A DNA stretch of 64,000 bases from Wandonia haliotis. GTDB lineage: Bacteria > Bacteroidota > Bacteroidia > Flavobacteriales_D > Crocinitomicaceae. The position numbers were made by a program, and so were the translations under genes. Positions 8,563-16,137 of the stretch are shown here, in pieces (positions within the stretch are counted from its first letter, which is position 1; every line of letters starts with the position of its first letter). The notes under the pieces were generated by a model that saw only the letters and a list, made by a program, of their open reading frames with translations, ran no database searches and was not told the origin of the DNA. The stretch spans positions 1 to 64,000 of the forward strand of contig NZ_BAAAFH010000011.1 of assembly GCF_039523435.1 (NCBI RefSeq), in the 5' to 3' direction.

Positions 8563-8708
8563 TTTCTTTGTTGGATAATGTATTGTTTTAAAGAACTATG
8601 ATGCAGCAAATTTAATGAAAATCAACATTTTTACATAGATAAAATGCAATAAATTACCACAAATTTTATGATTGATATGCTGGGAATGTTTATGGCTGAT
8701 TTTCAGCC

Positions 8709-8909
8709 TTAATCCAGGATGTATTGTTCGATTTCGGCTTCATTAATTCCCGTGTATTCGCTGAACTCTTTTATAGTAACGAACTGGTGCTGATCCTTTT
8801 CAAAGTGCTTTCTGATCTTCTGTAACAGCTTTCTGCCGTATCGCTCACTTCTGCCTGTTAATCTTTGTACATCCTTTGGGTATATGCATATTCGTTTAAG
8901 CTTACTCAT
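8709..8909 (-). CDS. Small DNA-binding-like protein at the left end of the element
   Basis: The 66-residue basic protein (MSKLKRICIYPKDVQRLTGR, then RYGRKLLQKIRKHF) has two helical halves. The first resembles a DNA-recognition helix with many Arg/Lys residues. The second (VTIKEFSEYTGINEAEIEQYI) resembles a short HTH or excisionase-like fold. I recall similar small proteins in Bacteroidota genomes but cannot assign a function. It lies next to the left attachment site, and three 11-bp repeats overlap its start codon. A recombination directionality factor or an autoregulated regulator of the left end are the two most natural possibilities; neither is shown. Confidence 0.6.
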   Translation of the reverse strand: MSKLKRICIYPKDVQRLTGRSERYGRKLLQKIRKHFEKDQHQFVTIKEFSEYTGINEAEIEQYILD

Positions 8910-8936
8910 TCATACATTATCCATACTTAATCCATA
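8908..8936 (-). promoter_or_regulatory. Three helically phased 7-bp repeats over a start codon
   Basis: AT(T/C)CATA occurs at 8908, 8919 and 8930, exactly 11 bp apart, on one face of the helix. It overlaps the ATG (8909-8907) of the small DNA-binding-like gene. This resembles a cooperative operator and suggests autoregulation. Confidence 0.4.
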
Positions 8937-8956
8937 GCGTTAACATTGCTAATCTA

Positions 8957-9538
8957 TTACTTTAAAAATTCCAATGATTTTTCAGTAGGTACATTGGACC
9001 ATACTGAGCTAATATTTTCTTGATAGCACTTTTCTCTAACTTTGCTACCGAACAAACGTTCTGTCTTTCTTAAGTTGTCTCCACTTACATGAGTTCTTTC
9101 CGAATTTCTCCTCCAAGTTTTAAAATATGGTAAATTTCCTAATTCATCATATGATTTATCGTCTGTTTTTGTATTTCCTAAATGTTCTATTATGTCATTT
9201 GTACCTGCTATTTCGACATCTTTTTGTCGCAATAATGAAATGGAGTAATCAAGTGATTCCCAAAGTTGTGTTATGTTATGACTTCCCGTTTGGTCGAGTA
9301 AGGTACCTCTAATCGAATAATAAAACTCACTCGGAAGCTTACCGTTAAACTTCCCGTTATCATCTAGAGCAAACATGTAAGCACAATCCTGATTTGAATG
9401 TGAGATTAAAAATGTACTTGATTTTTGAAAGTAAAGGCACTTGAACTCTATTGTATGAAATTCAAATGAAAAAAGTAGTTTACTTAATTCTGATGAAATA
9501 CATAATTCTTCAAGCTTTTTATGGTTTTTGATGATCAT
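8957..9538 (-). CDS. DUF6037-like protein of unknown function
   Basis: The 193-residue protein has an N-terminal half (LLFSFEFHTIEFKCLYFQ, then FLISHSNQDCAYMFAL) that resembles, from memory, DUF6037 proteins: a compact beta-rich domain in which an F-x-F-H-x-I-x-F strand is followed by a second strand with a hydrophobic core, and a YYSIRGTLL helix. The C-terminal part is polar and basic (WRRNSERTHVSGDNLRKTER) and may bind nucleic acid. No catalytic motif is visible. It is transcribed towards the left end of the element, like the gene after it. The assignment is tentative; function unknown. Confidence 0.5.
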   Translation of the reverse strand: MIIKNHKKLEELCISSELSKLLFSFEFHTIEFKCLYFQKSSTFLISHSNQDCAYMFALDDNGKFNGKLPSEFYYSIRGTLLDQTGSHNITQLWESLDYSISLLRQKDVEIAGTNDIIEHLGNTKTDDKSYDELGNLPYFKTWRRNSERTHVSGDNLRKTERLFGSKVREKCYQENISSVWSNVPTEKSLEFLK

Positions 9539-9718
9539 ATTACAAAGATATTCATTCTAAGGGGTTGTATAGAAGTTCTTTTTCGGAATAAATACACTGT
9601 TACTGTTTTATGCGGAACGGGAAATTTTCAAATGTGATGTGTTGCATTGATTTTTGTGTTGTGCACTGGTGTAATGGTCGACCAGAAAACGGACCTGTAA
9701 TTATCAACAACACGAATT

Positions 9719-10468
9719 ATGGCAAGACAGAAAGGCATAATCAAGTTGGAAGGAAAAATCGGAGATATTTCCTTCTACAAGAGCAAAGACGGTTTCCTTG
9801 CAAGAGAAAAAGGAGGTGTTGATGCTGCTCGTATCAAGAATGATCCGGCTTTCGTTCGTACCCGTGAAAATGGTTCCGAATTCGGATCTTCTGCAAGTTC
9901 AGGAAAGCTTTTACGCGATTCAATCCGAACTATGATGCAGAATGCATCAGATAGCCGTGTTACGTCTCGTTTGACTAAACTTATGACGCAGATTAAGAAC
10001 CTGGACGGAACCAGTGCTAGAGGAGAACGAAATGTTGGAGTTGGAATTGCTGTTCCTGCAGCAAAAGCCTTGCTGAAAGGATTCAATTTCAATGACAAGG
10101 CTATTCTAGGGTCAATTTTGTTCAATCCTTTTAATGTTGATCCGGGAACGGGTGTAATTACCTTAGATGACCTCATCCCGATCAATGACTTGAATGCTCC
10201 TTCAGGGGCTACGCATATCTCATTAAAAGGTGCCTGGGCAAAGGTTGATTTTGCAACTGGAGAAACGGATGTTCAGGAAAGTAACGTGGTAAACTTACCT
10301 ATTGATGCTACCTCAACAGATGTGGTGTTAACTCCTGTAGCTGCCGCAGCTGGTGCAGGTACTGATCTGTTTCTTTTAATGGTAGAATTCTTTCAGGAAG
10401 TAAACGGGAACCAGTACACGCTCAAAAATGGCGCCTATAATGCGTTGAGTATCGTTGAAATTCAATAA
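9719..10468 (+). CDS. Conserved Bacteroidota protein of unknown function (MARQKGI family)
   Basis: The 249-residue protein starts MARQKGIIKLEGKIGDISFY, continuing with KSKDGFLAREKGGVDAARI and RTRENGSEFGSSASSGKLL, a conserved opening I recognise from many Bacteroidota genomes, where it is annotated as hypothetical. The ending NGNQYTLKNGAYNALSIVEI is also typical. There is no signal peptide and no membrane segment. Basic helices in the first 100 residues are followed by a beta-rich second half. It heads a tight same-strand group of four genes (9719-11149), three of which are very small and two membrane-associated. The composition suits a structural or assembly protein, but nothing in the sequence proves that. 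Function unknown. Confidence 0.7.
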   Translation: MARQKGIIKLEGKIGDISFYKSKDGFLAREKGGVDAARIKNDPAFVRTRENGSEFGSSASSGKLLRDSIRTMMQNASDSRVTSRLTKLMTQIKNLDGTSARGERNVGVGIAVPAAKALLKGFNFNDKAILGSILFNPFNVDPGTGVITLDDLIPINDLNAPSGATHISLKGAWAKVDFATGETDVQESNVVNLPIDATSTDVVLTPVAAAAGAGTDLFLLMVEFFQEVNGNQYTLKNGAYNALSIVEIQ

Positions 10469-10476
10469 TCGAAGTT

Positions 10477-10686
10477 GTGAATAAAGGTAAATCGAAAGAT
10501 AAATTGAAATCATTCTTCAAGAGATGTGGACAAGATACGCCTCCCTTCTTTAAGAAGTTACGCATTGCAGGATTGGTTGTAGCAGCAGCGTTAAGCGCCC
10601 TTGGTGGGTATCTGATCGTTGGAGGAACAGTAGCAACGGCAATGAGCCAGGCTGCTGTTACCGAAGATTCGGATTGCAAAGATTAG
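10477..10686 (+). CDS. Small single-span membrane protein
   Basis: The 69-residue protein starts at a GTG 8 bp after the previous stop. A basic N-terminus (KGKSKDKLKSFFKRCGQ) precedes PPFFKKLRIAG and one hydrophobic segment of about 30 residues rich in Ala, Val and Gly (positions 30-60), then an acidic tail (TEDSDCKD). The PPFFKKLR motif before the hydrophobic stretch recurs, as far as I remember, in small proteins next to the MARQKGI family. It is probably inserted in the inner membrane. Function unknown. Confidence 0.6.
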   Translation: MNKGKSKDKLKSFFKRCGQDTPPFFKKLRIAGLVVAAALSALGGYLIVGGTVATAMSQAAVTEDSDCKD

Positions 10687-10692
10687 ATTGTA

Positions 10693-10959
10693 ATGGCAGG
10701 TATGCATCACATAGAGAATGATACTATTGCGGGCACAATCGGAGGAACGATTCTGGCCTTACTTCCACAAGTGAACACGTTGGACGTAACCAGGACGATT
10801 ATACTGGCTGCCGTAGGCGCGGTGGCCAGTTTCTTAGTTACGCAGCTGTGCAAGTGGTTATGGAGCAGAATCAGGAGTAAATTCTCTCGACTACGCTCGA
10901 GACAAATGTTTAACCAAGGTCCGAAAGGACAAAAATCAAAAGAACATGACAAAAAGTGA
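10693..10959 (+). CDS. Small membrane protein with basic tail
   Basis: The 88-residue protein has two moderately hydrophobic stretches (TIAGTIGGTILALLPQV and TIILAAVGAVASFLVTQLC) followed by an Arg/Lys-rich cytoplasmic-looking tail (RIRSKFSRLRSRQ to the C-terminus). It begins 6 bp after the previous gene and its end overlaps the start of the next by 14 bp, which suggests translational coupling. The layout of a short hairpin in the membrane plus a basic tail is common in phage and mobile-element accessory proteins. No family was recognised. Confidence 0.55.
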   Translation: MAGMHHIENDTIAGTIGGTILALLPQVNTLDVTRTIILAAVGAVASFLVTQLCKWLWSRIRSKFSRLRSRQMFNQGPKGQKSKEHDKK

Positions 10960-11149
10960 AACTACGGATGTTAGCGTTAAGGTGCGCAGACGTCCACGAT
11001 TTAAAGCAGGGTCAGATTTATCTGGCAAAGTAAATAAGGTGGGGATTGATATCAATCAAACTGTGGAAGAAGATTCTGACGCGGAATGTTTGGATATTGT
11101 TGTGAAATGGGAAACTGATGCTGAGTTGATGGATATTTCCAAATCATAA
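10946..11149 (+). CDS. Small soluble protein, last gene of the four-gene cassette
   Basis: The 67-residue protein begins with a basic half (VKVRRRPRFKAGSDLSGKVN) and ends with an acidic half (VEEDSDAECLDIVVKWETD). Its start overlaps the previous gene by 14 bp and its stop is followed by a strong terminator, so it closes the 9719-11149 transcript. No motif or family was recognised. Confidence 0.5.
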   Translation: MTKSETTDVSVKVRRRPRFKAGSDLSGKVNKVGIDINQTVEEDSDAECLDIVVKWETDAELMDISKS

Positions 11150-11170
11150 ACCTACATCTTTTGTTTGACT

Positions 11171-11201
11171 AAAGGGATACTGGAAATGGTATCCCTTTTT
11201 T
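11171..11201 (+). terminator. Intrinsic terminator of the 9719-11149 cassette
   Basis: AAAGGGATAC / GTATCCCTTT forms a perfect 10-bp stem with an 8-nt loop and is followed directly by T residues. Confidence 0.8.
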
Positions 11202-11261
11202 AATGACTTAAAATACAAAACGCCTTAAAATAATGCTTAGGCAACCAAAAGCGGAAAGTGA

Positions 11262-11348
11262 ACCAATAAGGCAAGGTTTTCATCAATAAATACTATCCAA
11301 CGGTTGGAGATTTTTGATGAAACCGAAGGCTTGACCTTGCCGTTTGGT
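11262..11348. other. Long nested hairpin in an intergenic region
   Basis: Nested complementary blocks occur in order: ACCAA (11262) with TTGGT (11344), GGCAAGGT (11270) with ACCTTGCC (11334), TTTCATCAA (11278) with TTGATGAAA (11314), and an inner TCCAA-CGG-TTGGA (11296-11308). Together they fold into one rod-like structure of 87 nt. It lies after the cassette terminator and before a convergent gene, so it is not a simple terminator. Candidate roles are a small RNA, a replication origin or a transfer origin. Confidence 0.5.
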
Positions 11349-11392
11349 GAACGGGGCTAATATTGACTAAGGTATATTTTGAGGATTCTTGA

Positions 11393-11935
11393 TCAGAATA
11401 ATCCTCTTGGACGAGTTTCAGGATGAAGATCAGGTAATTCGTGTACACTAAATTCCTGTTGGGTAAACACTTTTCTTAAGCTGGTATAAAATGTCTTGCC
11501 ATTATAGCGATAAGGTCTTTTAATCAATTCCCGAATTAATGAAAGATCAAGCTCATTAATTTCTTCATTGATTAAGATATCATCTGCATTAATATCTGGA
11601 GTTGAAATATCTTCTCGACAGAAAAATACGGAATCAGTTACTAATGATTGTCCTAGCACTTTAAGAACAGTGATTTTATGACAGGTGTATAAATCCCTAT
11701 GAGTAGAAGCGTTGAAATTTATCATTTCAGACACTTGATTAATGCTTGGATAGGGAGATTCTTCATCCAATACAAAATGCTTGATTTGTAATCGTTTAAT
11801 TTTAAAGTCCCATCCCCATGAATTTAGGAAAGTTATCATCTTAAAATAATCGGCTAGGTGGCGATCATCTGAATGACCGTGAATCTCAGGACGTTTGATT
11901 TCTGAGGGTCTATATTTTCTTCGTTGAGGTATCAA
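11393..11935 (-). CDS. Hypothetical protein of unknown function
   Basis: The 180-residue soluble protein starts MIPQRRKYRPSEIKRPEIHG and contains WGWDFKIKRLQIKHFVLDEE, a Cys/His-containing middle (RDLYTCHKITVLKVLG) and an Arg/Pro-rich C-terminus (LHPETRPRGLF). No domain, signal peptide or membrane segment is visible. It has its own -7 box 20 bp upstream (11955-11962), at the very edge of the GC-rich non-coding block, so it can be expressed independently of the nuclease-like gene further upstream. It is AT-rich like the rest of the element. Confidence 0.55.
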   Translation of the reverse strand: MIPQRRKYRPSEIKRPEIHGHSDDRHLADYFKMITFLNSWGWDFKIKRLQIKHFVLDEESPYPSINQVSEMINFNASTHRDLYTCHKITVLKVLGQSLVTDSVFFCREDISTPDINADDILINEEINELDLSLIRELIKRPYRYNGKTFYTSLRKVFTQQEFSVHELPDLHPETRPRGLF

Positions 11936-11954
11936 TTTTTTTAATTTACTGGAA

Positions 11955-11962
11955 CAAAGTTA
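11955..11962 (-). promoter_or_regulatory. -7 box of the hypothetical gene
   Basis: On the reverse strand TAACTTTG matches the Bacteroidota -7 consensus TAnnTTTG and lies about 20 bp before the ATG at 11935. No convincing -33 box was found. Confidence 0.4.
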
Positions 11963-12676
11963 GGAAAAGCTGGTTATACAGCCTTGAGCCAGCGTTGGGT
12001 AAAACGAAAGGAAGCCATGTAGTATTACGGAATGGCTGACTGAAGTGTGCGCGCGAGCCGTCCTGCGAGTGGAGCAAGGGTGGAGACAACAGAAGAACCC
12101 AGAGGGGGCTGGTTGGATGCTACTGTTTACAGCAGGGCTGGCGGAGTTTTTGACGAGCGTTGGCAAAGGCAAGTGTGTGGGGCTTGGGGTAACAGGTTCC
12201 CTGGGAGCCAAAGTGCCACACTCTTGCGTGGGGTGCTGGAAGTGGCTTGCTGTTGGGAGGAACGACTGCCCTGATAAGTATTGTTTAATTATCCTTTAAC
12301 AATGATTTGAAGTAAAGGAGTGAGGAGCAATAGCAAGCGACTGGAGGCACAGGATAATCAAAAACTGTGATCAGCCCGATTAGCCCGCAGCGACCCGCAG
12401 GCGAGCACAAACACTAAGCAGCGTTGACACCCCAATTAATATGCCTGCCTTTGGCAGAACCTTATAAGGGGCTTGGGGTGGCAGAGTAGCTGCGGATGAG
12501 GTGCTGACTGAACCACTGAACAAAAGCAACTGAATAGCTTACAAAGGAATTCTGACGATTAAGCGTGATGAGGGATAACTGCAAGGGCGACCGTAGGGAG
12601 TTTATATACCCTTGCAGATATGCTTTTGTGATTGGGGTGAAGGCAAACCGAATACCTTATAACCTGTGTGTAGGAA
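11963..12676. other. GC-rich non-coding block, possible large structured RNA
   Basis: About 710 bp with clearly higher G+C than the surrounding AT-rich element and no convincing gene. Several local stems are visible: GCCAT/ATGGC (12014-12036), CTGCC-TTT-GGCAG (12446-12458), ACACCCCAA with TTGGGGTGG (12427 and 12473), and a 9-bp CTGCAAGGG/CCCTTGCAG stem (12579-12617). The word GCTTGGGGT appears twice (12182 and 12470) and AGCGTTG three times. Short open frames at 12045-12299 look accidental because two frames are open at once and neither has a family-like sequence. The block separates the 11393 gene from the nuclease-like gene. A large non-coding RNA or a remnant repetitive element would fit; the strand is unknown. 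Confidence 0.5.
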
Positions 12677-13387
12677 TTACTTCACTTGAGTAATAGTGTC
12701 TGCTCTAAACGAAAACAAATAAACTCTGTCAAACTTTGTAATTATTTCGGAAAAATCAAATCCACTAAAACTATTGGAGGAAGATTTACTTCCAAAATCA
12801 GAGACCATCAGCAACCAGTTTTCTTGAAAAACCTCGTTGTAGTGTTTAATATTACGTTCTTTTTTATCAATTACCCCTCTAAACCAATCATTATCTATTT
12901 GTTCAACTAAGTAAGCCCCAAAGTGCTGCCAGTTACTGAATTCCCATGAATTATCTATCCAAATACTATCAATTAGACTGGATATTGCCGGACGATTCAT
13001 TTTAGACGATATATGAAACTCAAACCCTTTATTTTTCAAGTACACATCTTCTACCAATTCAAATACGTGGTTGATATACTTATCTTCATTTTTTTTGCCG
13101 GATTGGAGAGTAATGTTATTAAAGGTAATTAGTACATAAAGTTTCTCACCGTATTTACTTTCAAATATCTTTTGAGCAGCCTTTATGATTTTGTCCTTAT
13201 GCTCTTCTATCTTTTTAAGATCAGGATTAATCAATCGGGTGTGTTCTATGGATACTAGTCGATTGTCCTTTAATTTGAGTATGAAATCTGGACGTTCGTT
13301 ATCTTCAATCTTAACAATATCCTCGCTAAAATTTTTATTTGAAATGAAACGTTCTAAATGGCTACGTTCAATTTGTTTTTTATTCAT
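12677..13387 (-). CDS. Possible PD-(D/E)XK-like nuclease, function uncertain
   Basis: The 236-residue protein has an N-terminal segment RPDFILKLKDNRLVSIEHT in which Asp34 and Glu48 lie on two adjoining strands, a spacing compatible with a PD-(D/E)XK nuclease core; the usual Lys is replaced (IEHT). Residues 65-130 contain Lys-rich helices and strands (GEKLYVLITFNNITL). The C-terminus (WLLMVSDFGSKSSSNSF, then FDRVYLFSF) is alpha/beta. The gene points away from the Thoeris operon and shares a 238-bp spacer with it. It may be an accessory nuclease or an independent defence gene. Activity cannot be judged from the incomplete motif. Confidence 0.45.
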   Translation of the reverse strand: MNKKQIERSHLERFISNKNFSEDIVKIEDNERPDFILKLKDNRLVSIEHTRLINPDLKKIEEHKDKIIKAAQKIFESKYGEKLYVLITFNNITLQSGKKNEDKYINHVFELVEDVYLKNKGFEFHISSKMNRPAISSLIDSIWIDNSWEFSNWQHFGAYLVEQIDNDWFRGVIDKKERNIKHYNEVFQENWLLMVSDFGSKSSSNSFSGFDFSEIITKFDRVYLFSFRADTITQVK

Positions 13388-13537
13388 ACAATTGACAATA
13401 TCGTAAGTAATTATCTATAAACAGCCTAACTAGGATCGATTTTTTAAATTGCTTCAATACGTGCGGAAAACCGTTTTGGACAATTAAGCTGACAGTCAGT
13501 CATTTAGTCGGAATCAATATGTCATGTTGTCAGTTTT

Positions 13538-13553
13538 TTACTGTTTACAGTAA
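13538..13553. promoter_or_regulatory. Inverted repeat upstream of Thoeris
   Basis: TTACTGT-TT-ACAGTAA is a perfect 7-bp dyad with a 2-bp centre, 72 bp before the first TIR gene. Such a dyad could be an operator for the operon or for the divergent nuclease-like gene. No cognate regulator is obvious nearby. Confidence 0.3.
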
Positions 13554-13625
13554 CAATTTTTAGATTGGCATTTCATTTGTCAACAAATCAATATAAATTT
13601 TATTAATAACCAACCCATTACTACT

Positions 13626-14168
13626 ATGGCTATTTTTACTAAACATGAATTTCAGGCTGTTGCCTTGGATATATCAAGAAAGAAAGGGCAACAATTTGTA
13701 AATGAGACCCGGACTTTTTCAGAAAGTACTGCTCGAACAAGCGTTTTTCTATCTCACTCTCATCATGACAAAGTTCTTATTGCACAAGCTAAAACTTTTT
13801 TTGAAGGTTTAGGTATTGCCGTTTATGTCGATTGGGCTGACAGTACGATGCCGGAACAAACAAATGGTTTGACAGCACAAAAAATTAAGAGACAAATTCA
13901 GAAGAATGACAAGTTCGTATTGTTAGCAACCAACAATGCAATTTCTTCTAAATGGTGCAATTGGGAAGTCGGAATTGGTGATACATATAAACTCTTAAGT
14001 GATAAAATCTGTATTCTTCCACTTGCTGATAATAGAAATACATGGGAAGGTAACGAATACTTACAAATTTACCCTAGGATAGAAGCCAGTGAGCTTCTTC
14101 AGGATTATTTCAAAGTAATTTATCCAGACGGAAGATCCGTTTCAATTAACGATTGGTTAAATAAATGA
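13626..14168 (+). CDS. TIR-domain protein, first gene of the Thoeris operon (ThsB-type)
   Basis: The 180-residue protein has an N-terminal extension of about 37 residues and then a TIR fold: TSVFLSHSHHDK (strand A and box 1, residues 38-49), a middle with VYVDWADSTMPEQ, and SKWCNWEVGIGD, where Glu114 is at the position of the catalytic glutamate of TIR NAD-consuming enzymes. In Thoeris, TIR proteins detect infection and make a cyclic ADP-ribose-type signal from NAD. Unlike the three TIR genes downstream, this one looks like a conventional bacterial TIR protein. Its stop overlaps the start of thsA (ATGA). Whether it signals to ThsA or acts separately is not known. Confidence 0.75.
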   Translation: MAIFTKHEFQAVALDISRKKGQQFVNETRTFSESTARTSVFLSHSHHDKVLIAQAKTFFEGLGIAVYVDWADSTMPEQTNGLTAQKIKRQIQKNDKFVLLATNNAISSKWCNWEVGIGDTYKLLSDKICILPLADNRNTWEGNEYLQIYPRIEASELLQDYFKVIYPDGRSVSINDWLNK

Positions 14169-15631
14169 TTATGGCATTTACAACACAACAACAGACGTTT
14201 ATCAATGAATTTGTCAAGGAGATAAACAACGGAGACGCTGCAATTTTTGCCGGTGCTGGTTTTTCAGCTACCCATGGTTTCGTAAACTGGAAAGAGCTAT
14301 TGCGCGACCTCGCGGAAGAACTGAATTTGGATATTGATAAAGAACATGATTTACTCTCTATAGCACAATATCACTTGAATAAATTTACTCGAAGTAAGAT
14401 AAACACCAAAATTATAAATGAATTTACATCTCTTGGTGCCGCCGGGGAGAACCACAAAATATTGGCTCGACTTAACATCGATACATTTTGGACAACAAAT
14501 TATGACCAACTGATTGAGAGAACATTAGAATCTGAAGGCAAAACGGTTGAGAAGAAGATAAGAAATGCCGATTTTTCTAGAAACATTAAGAAAAGAGATG
14601 CAATAGTGTACAAAATGCATGGTGATAAGGATTCTCCTGATGAAGCAATTTTGACAAAGGATGATTTCGAAAGCTATAATGACAAGATGAAATTGTTCTC
14701 GATTGCTCTGAGAGGAGAACTGGTATCAAAGACTTTTCTTTTTCTAGGCTTCAGCTTCGACGACCCAAACTTGGAGTATATTTTAGGTAGAGTGAAAGTG
14801 TTGTTAAACGGTAATACACCAACTCACTATTGTTTTTTCAAAGAAATTTTAGAAAATGATTTTAATGATCCGGAACTATCACCTGAGCAGAATAAGGAAA
14901 ATTATTTATATGCCAAAATTAAGCAACAATTGAAGGTTGACAATTTGATACGATATGGTATTCGTGCAATCATGATTGATGATTATCCAGAGATTACATC
15001 AATTTTGTCTGAAATTGAAAAAAGAGTGAAGCGAAAGAACATATTTATTTCAGGGGCTGCTAACGATTATTCACCATTCACTGTAGATACAGCCAAAGAT
15101 CTGATTCATAGCATGAGTTATACCATAGCAGAAAAAGGTTATAAGATAGTTTCAGGGTATGGTTTAGGCATTGGAAGTATTGTAATTAATGGAGCCCTTG
15201 ATTATAAGATGAACTCTAATTATAGGAACTTAGATGATTTGCTTATTCTTAGGCCTTTCCCACAGATTCAATCAGGTAAAAAGCCCATTTCTGAAGTTTG
15301 GACAGAATATCGTAATGACATGATTTCGAAATCTGGAATTGCAATATTTCTTTTTGGAAACAAATTAGTTAAAGATGAAATAGTACTATCAAATGGAATG
15401 GAGGAAGAGTTCGAAATTTGTTTAAAACATAATGTTATTCCAATTCCAATTGGTGCAACAGGTTATATTTCAAAATCGTTATGGGAAAGAGTCATGTTAG
15501 CATTTGAAACATATTATCCTTCAAATACAGATTTACATGACGCTATCAAAGAACTCGGTAAGGATAGCCTTACTAAAGAAGAGATTATAATGAATACAAT
15601 TAAAGCAATCAATATTTTACAAAAAATCTAA
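14165..15631 (+). CDS. thsA: Thoeris effector ThsA (SIR2-SLOG NADase)
   Basis: The 488-residue protein has two domains. Residues about 10-285 form a SIR2-like NAD hydrolase: FAGAGFSATHG (28-38, NAD-binding loop), TTNYDQLIE with Asn112, YKMHGD with His152, and FLGFSFDDPN (193-202). Asn112 and His152 carry the same numbers as the catalytic residues of Bacillus cereus ThsA. Residues about 291-488 form a SLOG domain (NIFISGAAND, VSGYGLGIGS, NGMEEEFEI), which binds the signal made by ThsB. On binding, ThsA depletes cellular NAD and aborts infection. Length matches the family (about 480). The start ATG overlaps the TIR stop; another ATG two codons later is possible. The next TIR gene starts 3 bp after the stop. 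Confidence 0.92.
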   Translation: MIMAFTTQQQTFINEFVKEINNGDAAIFAGAGFSATHGFVNWKELLRDLAEELNLDIDKEHDLLSIAQYHLNKFTRSKINTKIINEFTSLGAAGENHKILARLNIDTFWTTNYDQLIERTLESEGKTVEKKIRNADFSRNIKKRDAIVYKMHGDKDSPDEAILTKDDFESYNDKMKLFSIALRGELVSKTFLFLGFSFDDPNLEYILGRVKVLLNGNTPTHYCFFKEILENDFNDPELSPEQNKENYLYAKIKQQLKVDNLIRYGIRAIMIDDYPEITSILSEIEKRVKRKNIFISGAANDYSPFTVDTAKDLIHSMSYTIAEKGYKIVSGYGLGIGSIVINGALDYKMNSNYRNLDDLLILRPFPQIQSGKKPISEVWTEYRNDMISKSGIAIFLFGNKLVKDEIVLSNGMEEEFEICLKHNVIPIPIGATGYISKSLWERVMLAFETYYPSNTDLHDAIKELGKDSLTKEEIIMNTIKAINILQKI

Positions 15632-15634
15632 ATC

Positions 15635-16126
15635 ATGGCAAGAAAAGTATTTACAAGTTTTCATTATCATCCAGATAATTGGAGAGCTAATCAAATCCGC
15701 AACATGGGCAAGATTGAAGGTAACAGTATTGTTACCTCTAATAAATGGGAAGAAGTTACGAAAGGAGGCAATAAAGCTATTGAAGGGTGGATTGACGACA
15801 ACATGAGTGGGAAATCTTGTGTAGTTGTATTTGTCGGTGAAAATACGGCTGGAAGAAAGTGGATTAACCATGAAATAGAAAAAGCTTGGAATGATGGACG
15901 CGGGTTGGTAGGAATCCATGTACACAATCTGAAAGATAGCAATGGTAATCAATCAAATAAAGGAAACAATCCATTTGATGGTTTTACTGTAAATGGTAAA
16001 ACACTTTCTTCAATTGTTAAGTGTTATAATCCTCCATATAACATAAGTACAAATGTTTATGATTATATAAAAGAAAACCTTGAAGATTGGATTGAGGAAG
16101 CAATTGAAATTAGAAATAAGCATTAA
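15635..16126 (+). CDS. thsB: Thoeris sensor ThsB (TIR-like, DUF1863 type)
   Basis: The 163-residue protein opens MARKVFTSFHYHPDNWRANQ, the classical ThsB/DUF1863 beginning (short strand, SFHY, then a W-R helix). SCVVVFVGENTAGRKWINHE is the strand-turn-helix carrying Glu80, the expected catalytic glutamate, and GLVGIHVHNLKD is the next core strand. ThsB proteins sense infection and convert NAD into the cyclic signal that activates ThsA. The gene starts 3 bp after thsA and ends 11 bp before the next TIR gene. Of the four TIR proteins here it is the one closest to the standard ThsB shape. Confidence 0.88.
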   Translation: MARKVFTSFHYHPDNWRANQIRNMGKIEGNSIVTSNKWEEVTKGGNKAIEGWIDDNMSGKSCVVVFVGENTAGRKWINHEIEKAWNDGRGLVGIHVHNLKDSNGNQSNKGNNPFDGFTVNGKTLSSIVKCYNPPYNISTNVYDYIKENLEDWIEEAIEIRNKH

Positions 16127-16137
16127 AATAATCAGCA

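Noticed and set aside
12045..12299. Two overlapping open frames of 84 and 75 codons in the GC-rich block.
   Set aside because: Open frames in two registers at once are expected by chance in GC-rich DNA, the translations show no domain, and the segment has RNA-like stems.
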